In this document: piece after piece, positions 45,633 to 54,180 of the stretch
Numbering within the stretch: position 1 is the stretch's first letter
Layout: each line of letters opens with the position of its first letter
NCBI GenBank assembly: GCA_045805565.1
Contig: JBJMKZ010000004.1
Coordinates: forward strand, 50,257-114,256
Length of the DNA: 64,000 nucleotides
Origin: DATAEY01 sp045805565
GTDB taxonomy: Bacteria; Actinomycetota; Thermoleophilia; Solirubrobacterales; Solirubrobacteraceae
Direction: 5' to 3'
Position numbers and translations under genes: made by a program
Notes under the pieces: generated by a model
Told to the model about the DNA's origin: nothing
What the model saw: the letters and a program-made list of their open reading frames with translations, nothing else
The model's database searches: none

Positions 45633-46856
45633 ATGGCCGAGGAGCTCATCGACGTCGAGGTCGCCCGCTCGCGGGTGCTGGCGCACGCGACGGCGCTGGG
45701 TGCCGAGGACGTCGCGCTCGAGCTGGCGCTGGGCCGGGTGCTGGGCGCCGACGTCGTCTCCCCCGAGGACGTGCCGGGGTTCGACAACTCCGCCATGGAC
45801 GGCTACGCGGTGCTGGCCGCCGACACGGCGGGGGCGGCCGGCGGCCGTCCGGTTCGGCTGCCCGTCGTCGACGAGTCGCGCGCCGGCCGTCCCGCAGGGC
45901 GCGAGCTGACCGCGGGAGAGGCGATCCGGATCTCGACCGGCGCCATGCTGCCCGCCGGCGCCGACGCGGTCGTGCGCGTCGAGGATACGGCCGAGTCCGG
46001 TGGCGAGGTCGCCGTCGTGGTGGAGGTCGAGCCCGGCCGCAACGTGCGCCGGGCGGGCGAGGACGTGACGGCGGGAGCGCAGGTGCTGGCCCGCGGGACG
46101 CGGCTCGGCCCCGCCGAGCTCGGCGTGCTGGCCTCGGTCGGGGCGACGCCGTTGCGGTGCTCGCTGCGGCCCCGCGTCGCGGTCCTGACCACCGGAGACG
46201 AGCTGCGCGGCCCCGGCCAGCCCCTCGAGCCGGGGCAGGTGCGGGACACCAACGCCTACGCCGTGCCGGCCCAGGCCCGGGCCGCGGGCGCCGAGGTGGT
46301 GGCAGTCGAGACCGTCCCCGACGACTACGGGCTGACGGTGGACGCGCTGCGCGCCGGCCTCCGGGCGCACGTGCTGGTGATCTGCGGCGGCATGTCGGTC
46401 GGTCCGCACGACCACGTCAAGCCGGCGCTGGGCGAGCTGGCCGTGACGCCGGACTTCTGGGGCATCGCCCTGCGTCCGGGCAAGCCGACCTGGTTCGGGG
46501 TGCATCAGGGCCGGACGCTGGTGTTCGGGCTCCCCGGCAACCCGGTGTCCGCGATGGTCACCTTCCACCTGCTCGCCAGACCCGCCCTGGCCGCGCTGTC
46601 CGGCGCCGACCCGTCTCGGACGCGCGTGACCGCCACCTTCGACGCCGACTACTCCAAGCGCCCCGGCCGCGCCCACGCCGTCCGCTGCCGCCTGGACGCC
46701 GGCACCGACGGCTGGCACGTACGACCCACCAAGGAGCAGGGCTCGCACGTGCTCACCTCGATGCTCGGGACCCAGGCGCTTGCGCTGCTCGAGCGCGACC
46801 GCGGCGACGTCAGCGCCGGCGAGACGGTTACTGCCGAGCTCCTGGGCGCCGCCTGA
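45633..46856 (+). CDS. moeA: Molybdopterin molybdenumtransferase MoeA
   Basis: 407 residues. It inserts molybdate into adenylated molybdopterin. The N-terminal PGFDNSAMDGYAVLAAD, the GGMSVGPHDHVKPALG substrate loop, the TTGDEL motif and the FGLPGNPVSAMVTF segment are all typical. ATG 45633 follows an AT-rich GATATAAGG stretch 12 nt upstream, a possible promoter box. It is the first of a run of cofactor genes on the plus strand. Confidence 0.96.
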   Translation: MAEELIDVEVARSRVLAHATALGAEDVALELALGRVLGADVVSPEDVPGFDNSAMDGYAVLAADTAGAAGGRPVRLPVVDESRAGRPAGRELTAGEAIRISTGAMLPAGADAVVRVEDTAESGGEVAVVVEVEPGRNVRRAGEDVTAGAQVLARGTRLGPAELGVLASVGATPLRCSLRPRVAVLTTGDELRGPGQPLEPGQVRDTNAYAVPAQARAAGAEVVAVETVPDDYGLTVDALRAGLRAHVLVICGGMSVGPHDHVKPALGELAVTPDFWGIALRPGKPTWFGVHQGRTLVFGLPGNPVSAMVTFHLLARPALAALSGADPSRTRVTATFDADYSKRPGRAHAVRCRLDAGTDGWHVRPTKEQGSHVLTSMLGTQALALLERDRGDVSAGETVTAELLGAA

Positions 46857-46953
46857 ATCTTCGGCTGGACATGCGGGGCACTCGACGGCGGGCGGTCCAT
46901 GCGTCCTTTGCCGGCGGGGCCTCGGAGGACACCGGCGGGGATACCATGACCCC

Positions 46954-47634
46954 GTGGTCATCTCGGTGCGGCTGTTCGCGATGCTGCGCGAGCGCGCGGG
47001 CCGCGACTCGGTCGCCCTCGAGCTCGACGAGGGCGCCACCGTGTCCGACGCCCTGGCCGCGCTGCGCGCCCAGGACGGGCTGGCGGAGATCCTGGATCGG
47101 GCGCCGGTCGTCATGGCGGTCAACCGGGACTACGCCCCCGACGATCGGGCTCTGCGCGAAGGCGACGAGGTCGCCCTGATCCCGCCGGTCAGCGGCGGTG
47201 CCGGCGACGCGGTACACGCCAGGGTGACCGCCGAGCCGCTGTCGGCGCAGCGGGTGGCCGCCCTGGTCGGCCGCCCGGCGGCGGGCGCGATCGTCACCTT
47301 CCAGGGAACCACCCGCGACGTCGAGCGTCTCGAGTACGAGGCGTACGTCGAGATGGCGCAGGAGCGGATCGCCGGCATCCTGCGCGAGTGCGTCGAGCGT
47401 CACGGACTCGAGGCCGCCGCCGCCGAGCACCGGGTCGGCGGCGTGGCGCTCGGGGAGGCGAGCGTGGTGGTCGCGGTGTCGGCCGCGCATCGCGAGGAGG
47501 CGTTCGCCGGGGCCCGCGACGCGATCGATCGGATCAAGGCGCAGGTGCCGATCTGGAAGCGTGAGGTCGACCCGCGCCACGGCGACCGCTGGCTGCCCGG
47601 GACGCCGCCCGCCGGCGATCCGGTCCCGCGATGA
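46954..47634 (+). CDS. MoaD-MoaE fusion, molybdopterin synthase
   Basis: 226 residues. Residues 1-82 are MoaD, a ubiquitin-like sulfur carrier ending in PPVSGG; 83-226 are MoaE, with TFQGTTRDVE, LEYEAYVEMAQ, EASVVVAVSAAHR and the active-site Lys in IWKREVD. MoaD needs a free C-terminal Gly-Gly, so the fusion should be cut after Gly82, as reported for M. tuberculosis MoaX. It starts with GTG 46954. The moaC start overlaps its end by 4 bp. Confidence 0.9.
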   Translation: MVISVRLFAMLRERAGRDSVALELDEGATVSDALAALRAQDGLAEILDRAPVVMAVNRDYAPDDRALREGDEVALIPPVSGGAGDAVHARVTAEPLSAQRVAALVGRPAAGAIVTFQGTTRDVERLEYEAYVEMAQERIAGILRECVERHGLEAAAAEHRVGGVALGEASVVVAVSAAHREEAFAGARDAIDRIKAQVPIWKREVDPRHGDRWLPGTPPAGDPVPR

Positions 47635-48113
47635 CCGACGCGAGGCTGACGCACCTCGACGAGACGGGCCGCGCCCGCATGGTGGACGTCGGCGGCAAGC
47701 CGGCGACCGAGCGCCGGGCGGTGGCCCGCGCGCAGGTGCGCATGTCTCCGGCGACCGCCGACGCCGTGGCGCGGGGCGACGCCCCCAAGGGCGACGTCCT
47801 GGGCACCGCGCGGATCGCCGGGATCCAGGCGGCCAAGCGGACCGCCGAGATGATCCCGCTCGCCCACTCGCTGTCGCTGAGCTTCATCGACGTGCGCGCG
47901 CAGGTCGCCGCGGCCCAGGGCACCGTGAGCCTGGAGGCTGAGGCGCGCACGGTGGCGCAGACCGGCGTCGAGATGGAGGCGCTGTGCGCATGCGCGGTCG
48001 CCGCTCTGACCGTCTACGACATGGTCAAGGGACTCGAGCGGGAGGTGAGCGTGGAGCGCGTCGAGCTGATGGCCAAGAGCGGCGGGCGCCACGACTGGAC
48101 GCGGCAGGACTAG
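47631..48113 (+). CDS. moaC: Cyclic pyranopterin monophosphate synthase MoaC
   Basis: 160 residues, full length. It converts the MoaA product to cyclic pyranopterin monophosphate. Signatures present are MVDVGGKPATERRAVARA, IPLAHSLSLS, TGVEMEALCACAVAALTVYDMVK and the closing MAKSGGRHD. ATG 47631 overlaps the moaDE stop by 4 bp. It is followed 6 bp later by the mogA/moaB-like gene. Confidence 0.97.
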   Translation: MTDARLTHLDETGRARMVDVGGKPATERRAVARAQVRMSPATADAVARGDAPKGDVLGTARIAGIQAAKRTAEMIPLAHSLSLSFIDVRAQVAAAQGTVSLEAEARTVAQTGVEMEALCACAVAALTVYDMVKGLEREVSVERVELMAKSGGRHDWTRQD

Positions 48114-48119
48114 CCGGCG

Positions 48120-48614
48120 ATGCACGCGGCGGTGATCACCATCAGCACCTCGGTCGCCGCCGGTCGCCACCACGACGACAGCGGCCCCCTGCTGTGCGAC
48201 CTGGCGCGGCGCCTGGGCGCCGAGCGCGTCGCTTCCGAGGTCCTGCCCGACGACCGCGAGCGGATCGCGGCGCGACTGTGCCACTGGGCCGACCGCGAGG
48301 GGTGCGCGATCGTCCTGACCAGCGGCGGCACCGGCTTCGCGCCCACCGATCACACCCCGGAGGCGACCCGCGCCGTGGTCGAGCGCGACGCCCCCGGCAT
48401 CCCGGAGGCGATGCGCGCTGCCTCGCGGCCCCACACCGATTACTGGATGCTCTCCCGCGCGGCGGCGGGCATCCGCGGGCGGACGCTGATCGTCAACTTC
48501 CCGGGTAACCCGGTCAGCGTGAGCCAGACCGCCGAGGGACTCGCCCCGGCGCTGACCCATGCGCTCGAACTCCTCGCCGGCCGCCAGCCGCACGCCCGCC
48601 CGCACCGTCACTGA
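48120..48614 (+). CDS. moaB: Molybdopterin adenylyltransferase (MogA/MoaB family)
   Basis: 164 residues. It activates molybdopterin by adenylation before molybdenum insertion. Diagnostic segments are ITISTSVAAGRHHDDSG, the molybdopterin loop TSGGTGFAPTDHTPEAT and the NFPGNPVSVSQTAEGL turn. Whether it is orthologous to MogA or MoaB cannot be fixed from sequence alone; in actinobacteria the enzyme is usually called MoaB or Mog. It starts 6 bp after moaC. Confidence 0.92.
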   Translation: MHAAVITISTSVAAGRHHDDSGPLLCDLARRLGAERVASEVLPDDRERIAARLCHWADREGCAIVLTSGGTGFAPTDHTPEATRAVVERDAPGIPEAMRAASRPHTDYWMLSRAAAGIRGRTLIVNFPGNPVSVSQTAEGLAPALTHALELLAGRQPHARPHRH

Positions 48615-48640
48615 ACCCTGGGTTCCGCGCCGGTCGAGCC

Positions 48641-48661
48641 TGCCTATGCAATGCTTAGGCA
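48641..48661 (+). promoter_or_regulatory. Inverted repeat TGCCTA-N9-TAGGCA, candidate operator of the HTH-Mop gene
   Basis: A perfect 6-bp inverted repeat (48641-48646 and 48656-48661) ends 3 nt before ATG 48665. The right arm, TTAGGC, also resembles the -10 boxes of leaderless genes here. A regulator bound to it would block the promoter, so autoregulation by the HTH-Mop protein in response to molybdate is likely. Confidence 0.5.
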
Positions 48662-48664
48662 GAG

Positions 48665-49057
48665 ATGGCCGACCTCAGCCTTGGCGAAGCCGCACGCGCG
48701 ATCGGCGTGAGCGTCGACACCCTGCGCCGGTGGGACCGCGCGGGCAGGCTGCGCACCACCCGTGACGAGCGCAACCGCCGCAGGGTCCCCGCCCGCGAGG
48801 TCGCGCGGCTGCGCCGCGCGCCCCGCCGCCACCGGGCGGGCGACCGCCTGTCGGCCCGCAACCGCTTTCCCGGAGTCGTGCGCTCGGTGGAGGCGGACGG
48901 AGTGATGGCGTTGGTCGAGCTCGAGGCGGGAGGGTTCCGGATCACCGCCGCCATAACCCGCGACGCCGTCGAGGAGCTGGGACTGGTTGAGGGGGCGCGC
49001 GTCACCGCCGCGGTCAAGGCGACATCGGTGATGATCGAGCGAAGCGATCCGGCTTGA
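48665..49057 (+). CDS. MerR-type HTH protein with molybdate-binding Mop domain
   Basis: 130 residues. The N-terminal 50 residues are a helix-turn-helix of the MerR/excisionase type (LSLGEAARAIGVSVDTLRRWDRAGRL...RRRVPAREVARL). The C-terminal 68 residues form one Mop/TOBE domain (SARNRFPGVVRSVEADGVMALVELEAGG..., VTAAVKATSVMIER), which binds molybdate or tungstate. It is a small stand-in for ModE. An inverted repeat at 48641-48661 immediately before its start is its likely operator. It overlaps the transporter gene by 4 bp (TTGA). Confidence 0.88.
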   Translation: MADLSLGEAARAIGVSVDTLRRWDRAGRLRTTRDERNRRRVPAREVARLRRAPRRHRAGDRLSARNRFPGVVRSVEADGVMALVELEAGGFRITAAITRDAVEELGLVEGARVTAAVKATSVMIERSDPA

Positions 49058-50229
49058 CCTCCGCGGCGGCGGCGGTCCCGATGAGGCTCGACCGCCGCGA
49101 GCTGGCCGGCGCCGTGGGCGATGTCGGCGTGCTGGTCCCGATCGCCACCGCCCTGATCGTCGCCAACCGGCTGGCGCCCACGGCGGTGCTGCTGCCCGCC
49201 GGCGTGCTCTACCTGATCGCGGCCGTGGCCTACCGGCTCCCGGTGCCGGTGCAGCCGCTCAAGGCGTTCGGCGCCGTGGCGATCGCCAAGGGACTGGGCT
49301 CGGACGTGATCGCCGCCGGCGCCCTGCTGATGGGAGTCGCCTTCCTGGTTCTCGGTCGCACCGGCCTGATCGACCTGGCGGCGCGCGCGTTCCCCCGGCC
49401 GCTGATCCGAGCCGTCCAGCTCACGGTCGGCCTCCTGTTCCTGAAGATCGCCTGGGGGCTGGTCCACATGCCACCGCCCAGCTTCGACCATCACGCGGGC
49501 GACCCGCGGGCGCTGCTGTGGCTGGGGCTGGGGGCGATGGTGCTGGCGCTCGCGTTGCGCCGCCGGCTGGTCAGCCTCCTCCTGGTCGGCGCGGGGATGG
49601 CGGTGGCGATCGTCCGGGTCGGCGGCCAGCTCGACCTCGGCCCGTCGGCCATCGCGCTGCCATCCTTCGACGCCGCGACCTTCTCGACCGCGTTCGTGGC
49701 GCTGGTGGTGCCGCAGCTGCCGCTCACCTTCGCCAACTCCTGCATCGCCACCAGCGATGCGGCGCGGACCTATTTCGGCGACGCCGCCCGCCGCGTACGG
49801 CCCGGCCGGCTGGCCACCAGCCTGGGCGTGGCCAACCTCCTGTCGGCGGCCATCGCCGGGATGCCCGTGTGCCACGGCGCGGGCGGAATGACCGCCCACC
49901 GGGCATTCGGGGCCCGCACCGGCGGGGCGCCGCTGGCGATCGGCGCCGGCCTGGTCGCCCTCGCCCTCGGCCTCGGCGCCGGGCTGACCGTGCTGCTGGC
50001 GGCCTTTCCCCTGCCGATCCTGGCCGGAATGCTCGCCGCGGCGGGGCTGCTCCACATCGGCCTCCTGCGCGACCTGTCGGGCAGGTGGGCGTGGGCGGTC
50101 GCGCTGCTGGTCGGGGTCACCGGGTTCCTGGTCAACCTGGCAATCGCCCTGGCCGCCGGGCTGGTGCTGTGGTGGATCCCCCTCGTCGTCGGCCGGCTGC
50201 GGCGGCGGACGGCGAGCGCGGTCGCGTAG
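49054..50229 (+). CDS. MOT1-like molybdate (or sulfate) transporter
   Basis: 391 residues with about ten to eleven membrane helices. The signatures GAVGDVGVLVPIATALI and PVPVQPLKAFGAVAIAKG are those of MOT1/SulP-related transporters, which carry molybdate in plants and algae. FANSCIATSDAARTYFG and GMPVCHGAGGMTAHRAFGA are further conserved loops. TTG 49054 overlaps the regulator stop; ATG 49081 is the alternative. Placement among cofactor genes, beside a molybdate sensor, supports molybdate as substrate. No modABC system is present in the window. Confidence 0.85.
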   Translation: MTSAAAAVPMRLDRRELAGAVGDVGVLVPIATALIVANRLAPTAVLLPAGVLYLIAAVAYRLPVPVQPLKAFGAVAIAKGLGSDVIAAGALLMGVAFLVLGRTGLIDLAARAFPRPLIRAVQLTVGLLFLKIAWGLVHMPPPSFDHHAGDPRALLWLGLGAMVLALALRRRLVSLLLVGAGMAVAIVRVGGQLDLGPSAIALPSFDAATFSTAFVALVVPQLPLTFANSCIATSDAARTYFGDAARRVRPGRLATSLGVANLLSAAIAGMPVCHGAGGMTAHRAFGARTGGAPLAIGAGLVALALGLGAGLTVLLAAFPLPILAGMLAAAGLLHIGLLRDLSGRWAWAVALLVGVTGFLVNLAIALAAGLVLWWIPLVVGRLRRRTASAVA

Positions 50230-50245
50230 CCTCATACCGAGCGAG

Positions 50246-51025
50246 ATGGCCGAGGTACGCGTACAGGGAATGCACGCGGCCGTCGTCCACGACGGCGTGC
50301 AGGACGAGGTCGCGGTCGAGGAGCCGCTGGAGATAGCGGTCGCGGGCCGCCCGCTGGCGATCACCATGCGCACGCCCGGACACGACGAGGAGCTGGCCGC
50401 CGGCTTCCTCTACGGCGAGGGCCTGATCGACCGGGCGCCCGAGTTCGTCGCGGACCCGGCGCTGGCCGGCAACCGGGTCGAGGTCGCGGGACCCCTGCGG
50501 CGCGAGCCGTCGGCCAGGCGCTTCTACACGACGTCCTCGTGCGGCGTATGCGGGAAGGGAGCGCTCGAGGAGGTCGCGGTCCAGGCTCCCCCGGCCGGGC
50601 CCGGGCCGCGGGTGTCGCGGGCGCTGCTGGCCGCCCTGCCCGAGCGCCTGCACCAGCCCGAGTTCGCGCGCACCGGGGGGCTGCACGCCACCGGGCTGTT
50701 CGACGCCGGCGGCGAGCTGCTCGGGGTGCGCGAGGACGTCGGGCGCCACAACGCGATGGACAAGCTGATCGGCCGGGCGCTGCTGGACGGGGAGCTCCCG
50801 CTCGCCGGGCGCCTGCTCTGCGTCTCGGGGCGCCTGTCGTTCGAGCTCGTCCAGAAGGCAGCTGTGGCCGGCGCGCCGATCCTGGTCGGGGTGGGCGCCC
50901 CGACGTCCCTGGCGGTCTCGCTGGCCGCCGACCGGGGGATGACGCTGTGCGGCTTCGCGCGCGACGGCCGCATCAACGTGTACACCGGAGCCGAACGGGC
51001 GCTCGACCCGAATCGCTCCGGCTAG
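50246..51025 (+). CDS. fdhD: Formate dehydrogenase accessory sulfurtransferase FdhD
   Basis: 259 residues. FdhD transfers sulfur from a cysteine desulfurase to the cofactor of formate dehydrogenase. The functional cysteines are in SSCGVCGKG near residue 97; FLYGEGLI, GVREDVGRHNAMDKLIG and the MTLCGFARDGRINVY end are conserved. It closes the cofactor gene run. Its TAG stop (51023-51025) shares the palindrome CTAG with the stop of the convergent mrpD gene. No selABC genes lie in the window. Confidence 0.96.
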   Translation: MAEVRVQGMHAAVVHDGVQDEVAVEEPLEIAVAGRPLAITMRTPGHDEELAAGFLYGEGLIDRAPEFVADPALAGNRVEVAGPLRREPSARRFYTTSSCGVCGKGALEEVAVQAPPAGPGPRVSRALLAALPERLHQPEFARTGGLHATGLFDAGGELLGVREDVGRHNAMDKLIGRALLDGELPLAGRLLCVSGRLSFELVQKAAVAGAPILVGVGAPTSLAVSLAADRGMTLCGFARDGRINVYTGAERALDPNRSG

Positions 51026-52845
51026 CGCAGCGCCAGCGCGAACAGGCCGCCGAGGACGGCGGTGCCCAGCGCGAGCCAGGCGACGTAGTCGCCGGCGTGC
51101 CCGCTGTGCAGCTCGCGCAGGCGGTGGACCCCCCGGCTGGCGGCGATGATCGCCCGGCGTCGCGTGGACTCCGGGCCGACCAGCGAGAGGACGGCGACGG
51201 CGAGGGCCGCGGCCGTCGACAGCGCGGCGAGCCCGTAGTCGGACGCCTCCGGCCCTCGCGCCTGCACGCGCGCCGGCGCCGACGCGGCGCCCTCGAGCAC
51301 CGCCGCCGCGTAGGCGCCTCGGTCCTGGAGCCGGTCGGCCGCCGAGAGGGCGGCGTGCGACATCCCCGGCAACATCCCGACGACCAGCGCACCGACCGCC
51401 AGCGCCACCGCCGGGCCGATCAGCACCGCCGGCGTGCGCTCCGACTCCCGGCCGGTCTCCTCCTCGTCGCGACGCTCCTCGTCCAGGGGCTCGAACGACG
51501 AGTCCGGCTCGCCCGCGGGACCGATGCCCAGGAAGATCCGGCCCGCTGCGCGCAGGACCGCGCCCGAGACGACGGCTGACGCGAGCACGAACACCGCGAC
51601 CACCCACCCGTAGCCGGCGTCGCCCGCGGCGCGCTCGATCAGCGACTTGCCCAGGAAGCCGCCGAAGGGCGGGACGGAGGCCAGCGCCAGTCCGCCGAAG
51701 GCGAACAGCGTGCCGGTGACCGGCAGCCCGCGTCCCTCGCCCCGCAGCGCCAGCTCGTCGAGGCCGCCGCGCCGGTGCTGCAGGATCCCGACGCACACGA
51801 ACAGCGAGGCCTTGGCCAGGCCGTCCCCCACGATGAACACCGCGGCTCCGGCCAGGCCTTCGGCGCTCAGCAGCGCCACCCCGATCAGGAAGAGGCCGAT
51901 GTAGCTGATGGTGGCGAAGGCGAGCAGGCGCTTGAGGTGGGTCTGGGCGAAGCACATCACCGCTCCCAGCAGGGCGGTGAGCACGCCGACTCCCACCAGC
52001 ACCGCCCGCAGCTCGGCCTCGTGGGGGCCGACCGCGCCGCTGAACGCCGTCCAGTAGACCCTGGCGACCGCGTAGAGTCCCAGCTCGCTCTGCACCGCCG
52101 CCAGCAGCACGCAGACCGGCGTGGGGGCGACCGCGTACGTGTCGGCCAGCCAGAAGTGGAACGGGACCGCCGCTGCCTTGACGAAGAAGCCGCACGCCAG
52201 CAGCGTGAAGGCGGCCACCACCAGGCCGTCGGCGCCGTGTCCCGAGAGCGCCTGCCCGATCTGGGCGAGGTTGAGCGCGCCGGTGCGTCCGTACAGCAGC
52301 CCGATCCCCATCAGGACGAGGAAGCCGCCGATGCTGTTGGTGATGGCGAAGTTGAGCGAACCCTCGAGCGGCGCCTTGCGGTCGGTGCGAAGGCCGGTGA
52401 GCGCGTAGGCCGAGACGCTCATCAGCTCCAGGAACACGAACAGGTTGAACAGGTCGCCGGCCAGGCAGAAGCCGACCATGGCGGCGAGGAAGACGAGCAT
52501 CAGGGCGTGGTAGACGCCGTCGACCGTGCGCAGGTATCGCCAGGAGAAGACGACCGCCGCCACCATGGTCAGGCTGACGAACGTGGCCAGTCCCGCCCCC
52601 AGGGGATCGACGGTGAGCGAGAGGCCGATCGCGATCCCGTGCCGCGGCTGCCAGCCCCCCATCCAGGCGACGATCGGGTGCTGGGCGCTGCGGACCACCA
52701 GGATGGCGCACAGGGCGGTGACCGCAGCCGCGGTCACCAGCGTGACCGCGTCGGATGCCAGCCGGCTGAGGACCGGGTGCGCGGCGGCGAGGGCGGCGGC
52801 GACGACGAGCGGGACCGCCACCGCCAGCGCGGGAAGCGCGGTCAC
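51022..52845 (-). CDS. mrpD: Mrp-type antiporter subunit D (NuoM/N-like)
   Basis: 607 residues with 14 or more membrane helices, a proton-channel subunit related to NuoM/NuoN. Key features are the Glu in FVFLELMSVSAYAL (TM5), the Lys in FFVKAAAVPFHFWL, and HLKRLLAFATISYIG. A long, acidic cytoplasmic insert lies near residues 455-480 (SFEPLDEERRDEEETGRESE). It starts with GTG 52845, overlapping mrpC by 4 bp. It is the last gene of the operon and the only large antiporter-like subunit in it. Confidence 0.93.
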   Translation of the reverse strand: MTALPALAVAVPLVVAAALAAAHPVLSRLASDAVTLVTAAAVTALCAILVVRSAQHPIVAWMGGWQPRHGIAIGLSLTVDPLGAGLATFVSLTMVAAVVFSWRYLRTVDGVYHALMLVFLAAMVGFCLAGDLFNLFVFLELMSVSAYALTGLRTDRKAPLEGSLNFAITNSIGGFLVLMGIGLLYGRTGALNLAQIGQALSGHGADGLVVAAFTLLACGFFVKAAAVPFHFWLADTYAVAPTPVCVLLAAVQSELGLYAVARVYWTAFSGAVGPHEAELRAVLVGVGVLTALLGAVMCFAQTHLKRLLAFATISYIGLFLIGVALLSAEGLAGAAVFIVGDGLAKASLFVCVGILQHRRGGLDELALRGEGRGLPVTGTLFAFGGLALASVPPFGGFLGKSLIERAAGDAGYGWVVAVFVLASAVVSGAVLRAAGRIFLGIGPAGEPDSSFEPLDEERRDEEETGRESERTPAVLIGPAVALAVGALVVGMLPGMSHAALSAADRLQDRGAYAAAVLEGAASAPARVQARGPEASDYGLAALSTAAALAVAVLSLVGPESTRRRAIIAASRGVHRLRELHSGHAGDYVAWLALGTAVLGGLFALALR

Positions 52846-53186
52846 CCCCTGAGCGCTCCGAGCTCGTCGGGGTCCAGTGTGCCGAAGCGGTTCTGGGCCT
52901 GGACGGCGAGAGCGAGCAGCAGGGCGGTGACGGCGGCCTCGACCACGACGTCGGTGAGCGTGAGCGCCTGCACCACCGGGTCGACGGCCGGCGTCCGCCC
53001 CGGGATGTCGACGAACACCGGCGCTTGCGCGCCGACGCGGTAGCCGACCGAGAGCAGCAGCACGTACGTGGCGGACTGGGCCACGGACAGGCAGATCACC
53101 AGGTGGATCAGGTTCCGGCTGGTGACCACGCCGTAGAGGCCGGCCAGCAGCAGCCAGGCCGCGACCCCGTAGGCCAGCGCGCTCAT
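52842..53186 (-). CDS. mrpC: Mrp antiporter subunit C (NuoK-like)
   Basis: 114 residues with three membrane helices, as in NuoK and MrpC. LIHLVICLSVAQSATYVLLLSVGY and DPVVQALTLTDVVVEAAVTALLLAL are typical; the TDVVVEAA segment is diagnostic for MrpC. ATG 53186 overlaps mrpB by 4 bp. It couples MrpD to the rest of the complex. Confidence 0.93.
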   Translation of the reverse strand: MSALAYGVAAWLLLAGLYGVVTSRNLIHLVICLSVAQSATYVLLLSVGYRVGAQAPVFVDIPGRTPAVDPVVQALTLTDVVVEAAVTALLLALAVQAQNRFGTLDPDELGALRG

Positions 53187-53938
53187 CCGCGTCGCACCAG
53201 CACGGCCTGGTCGAGGAACTCCGCGAACGCGAGCGCGAACACGCCCGCCACCTCGAGCCCGACCGAGACGTTGAGCAGCGGGATGGTCCCGCCCGACAGC
53301 AGCATCTTCGGCACGCCCAGGGGGAGGAAGTTGGCCAGGAACGCGGTCGACAGGAGCAGGCCGCCCGCGCCGATCAGGGCGAATCCGGCCGCCCCGACCG
53401 ACTCGCCGGCCTCCAGCAGCGGGATCGGACCGATGCGGCGCATGGCCAGGTAGCTGCCGGCCAGGTAGACCAGGGCCAGGGCGCTGGCCAGGATCACGCC
53501 GCCCTGGAAGCCTCCCCCGGGAGTCAGGTGCCCGTGCGTGACCACGTAGACCCCCAGCAACACCGTGGGACCCGCCAGCCCGAGGCCGACGACCGCCAGC
53601 ACGTCGCTGGTGTCCTGGATCCGGCTCTCGGCGGCCTGCGCCTCGGAGACGCCGCGCCGGTGCTCCCGGCGCTGCTGCCGCAGCAGCACGGTCAGGCCCA
53701 GGCCCGCGGTGAACAGGATGAATTCCTCGATCAGGGTGTCGAAGCCGCGGTAGTCGAACACCACCGACGCGACGATGTCGGTGGCGTGACGCTCGCCGAC
53801 CGCCACGCGCCCCAGCAGACGGCCGTAGGCGCCGTGGAACTCTCCGACCGCAGGCAGGCCCGCCAGCCCCCAGCCCAAGAGCGCCGCGAGCCCCGCGGCC
53901 GCGGCGGCGAAGAGCACCAGGCGCCCCCGACGGCTCAC
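53183..53938 (-). CDS. MrpB-like subunit with N-terminal MbhE-like extension
   Basis: 251 residues. The C-terminal two-thirds (about 110-251) is the MnhB domain: LLGVYVVTHGHLTPGGGFQGGVILASA is diagnostic. The first 100 residues (GRLVLFAAAAAGLAALLGWG, ...ATDIVASVVFDYRGFDTLIEEFILFTAGLGL) resemble the last part of MrpA (MbhE-like). So the end of MrpA has been attached to MrpB. ATG 53938 overlaps the upstream gene by 4 bp. Confidence 0.88.
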   Translation of the reverse strand: MSRRGRLVLFAAAAAGLAALLGWGLAGLPAVGEFHGAYGRLLGRVAVGERHATDIVASVVFDYRGFDTLIEEFILFTAGLGLTVLLRQQRREHRRGVSEAQAAESRIQDTSDVLAVVGLGLAGPTVLLGVYVVTHGHLTPGGGFQGGVILASALALVYLAGSYLAMRRIGPIPLLEAGESVGAAGFALIGAGGLLLSTAFLANFLPLGVPKMLLSGGTIPLLNVSVGLEVAGVFALAFAEFLDQAVLVRRG

Positions 53939-54180
53939 TTCTCCCTACCCGAGACCTTGGCGAGCGCGAGCAGGAACATCAGCGGCAGGCCGAGTGAGCC
54001 GATGACGATCTGCGACAGGGCGACGTCCGGTGCCTGGAAGAGGAGGAACAGGACCGCGAGCACGAGCCCGTAGAGCCCCAGCGCGATCACCTGGCGCAGC
54101 GGGTCGCGAACCTGGACCACGGCCGCGCCGGCGACCGCCAGCAGGACCAGCGTGGCCGCCTGCAGGGCGGCGAGGCTCAT
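53935..54180 (-). CDS. DUF4040 (MbhD-like) protein, corresponding to part of MrpA
   Basis: 81 residues with three helices. VRDPLRQVIALGLYGLVLAVLFLLFQAPDVALSQIVIG is the DUF4040 motif found near the C terminus of MrpA and in MbhD of hydrogenase complexes. The antiporter-like N-terminal part of MrpA (NuoL-like) is not encoded anywhere in the operon. ATG 54180 overlaps mrpG by 4 bp. Confidence 0.9.
   Translation of the reverse strand: MSLAALQAATLVLLAVAGAAVVQVRDPLRQVIALGLYGLVLAVLFLLFQAPDVALSQIVIGSLGLPLMFLLALAKVSGREK

Noticed and set aside
44994..47123. 709-codon frame on the minus strand covering mobA and the opposite side of moeA
   Set aside because: Only its last 197 codons (mobA) have protein family features; the rest is the complement of moeA.
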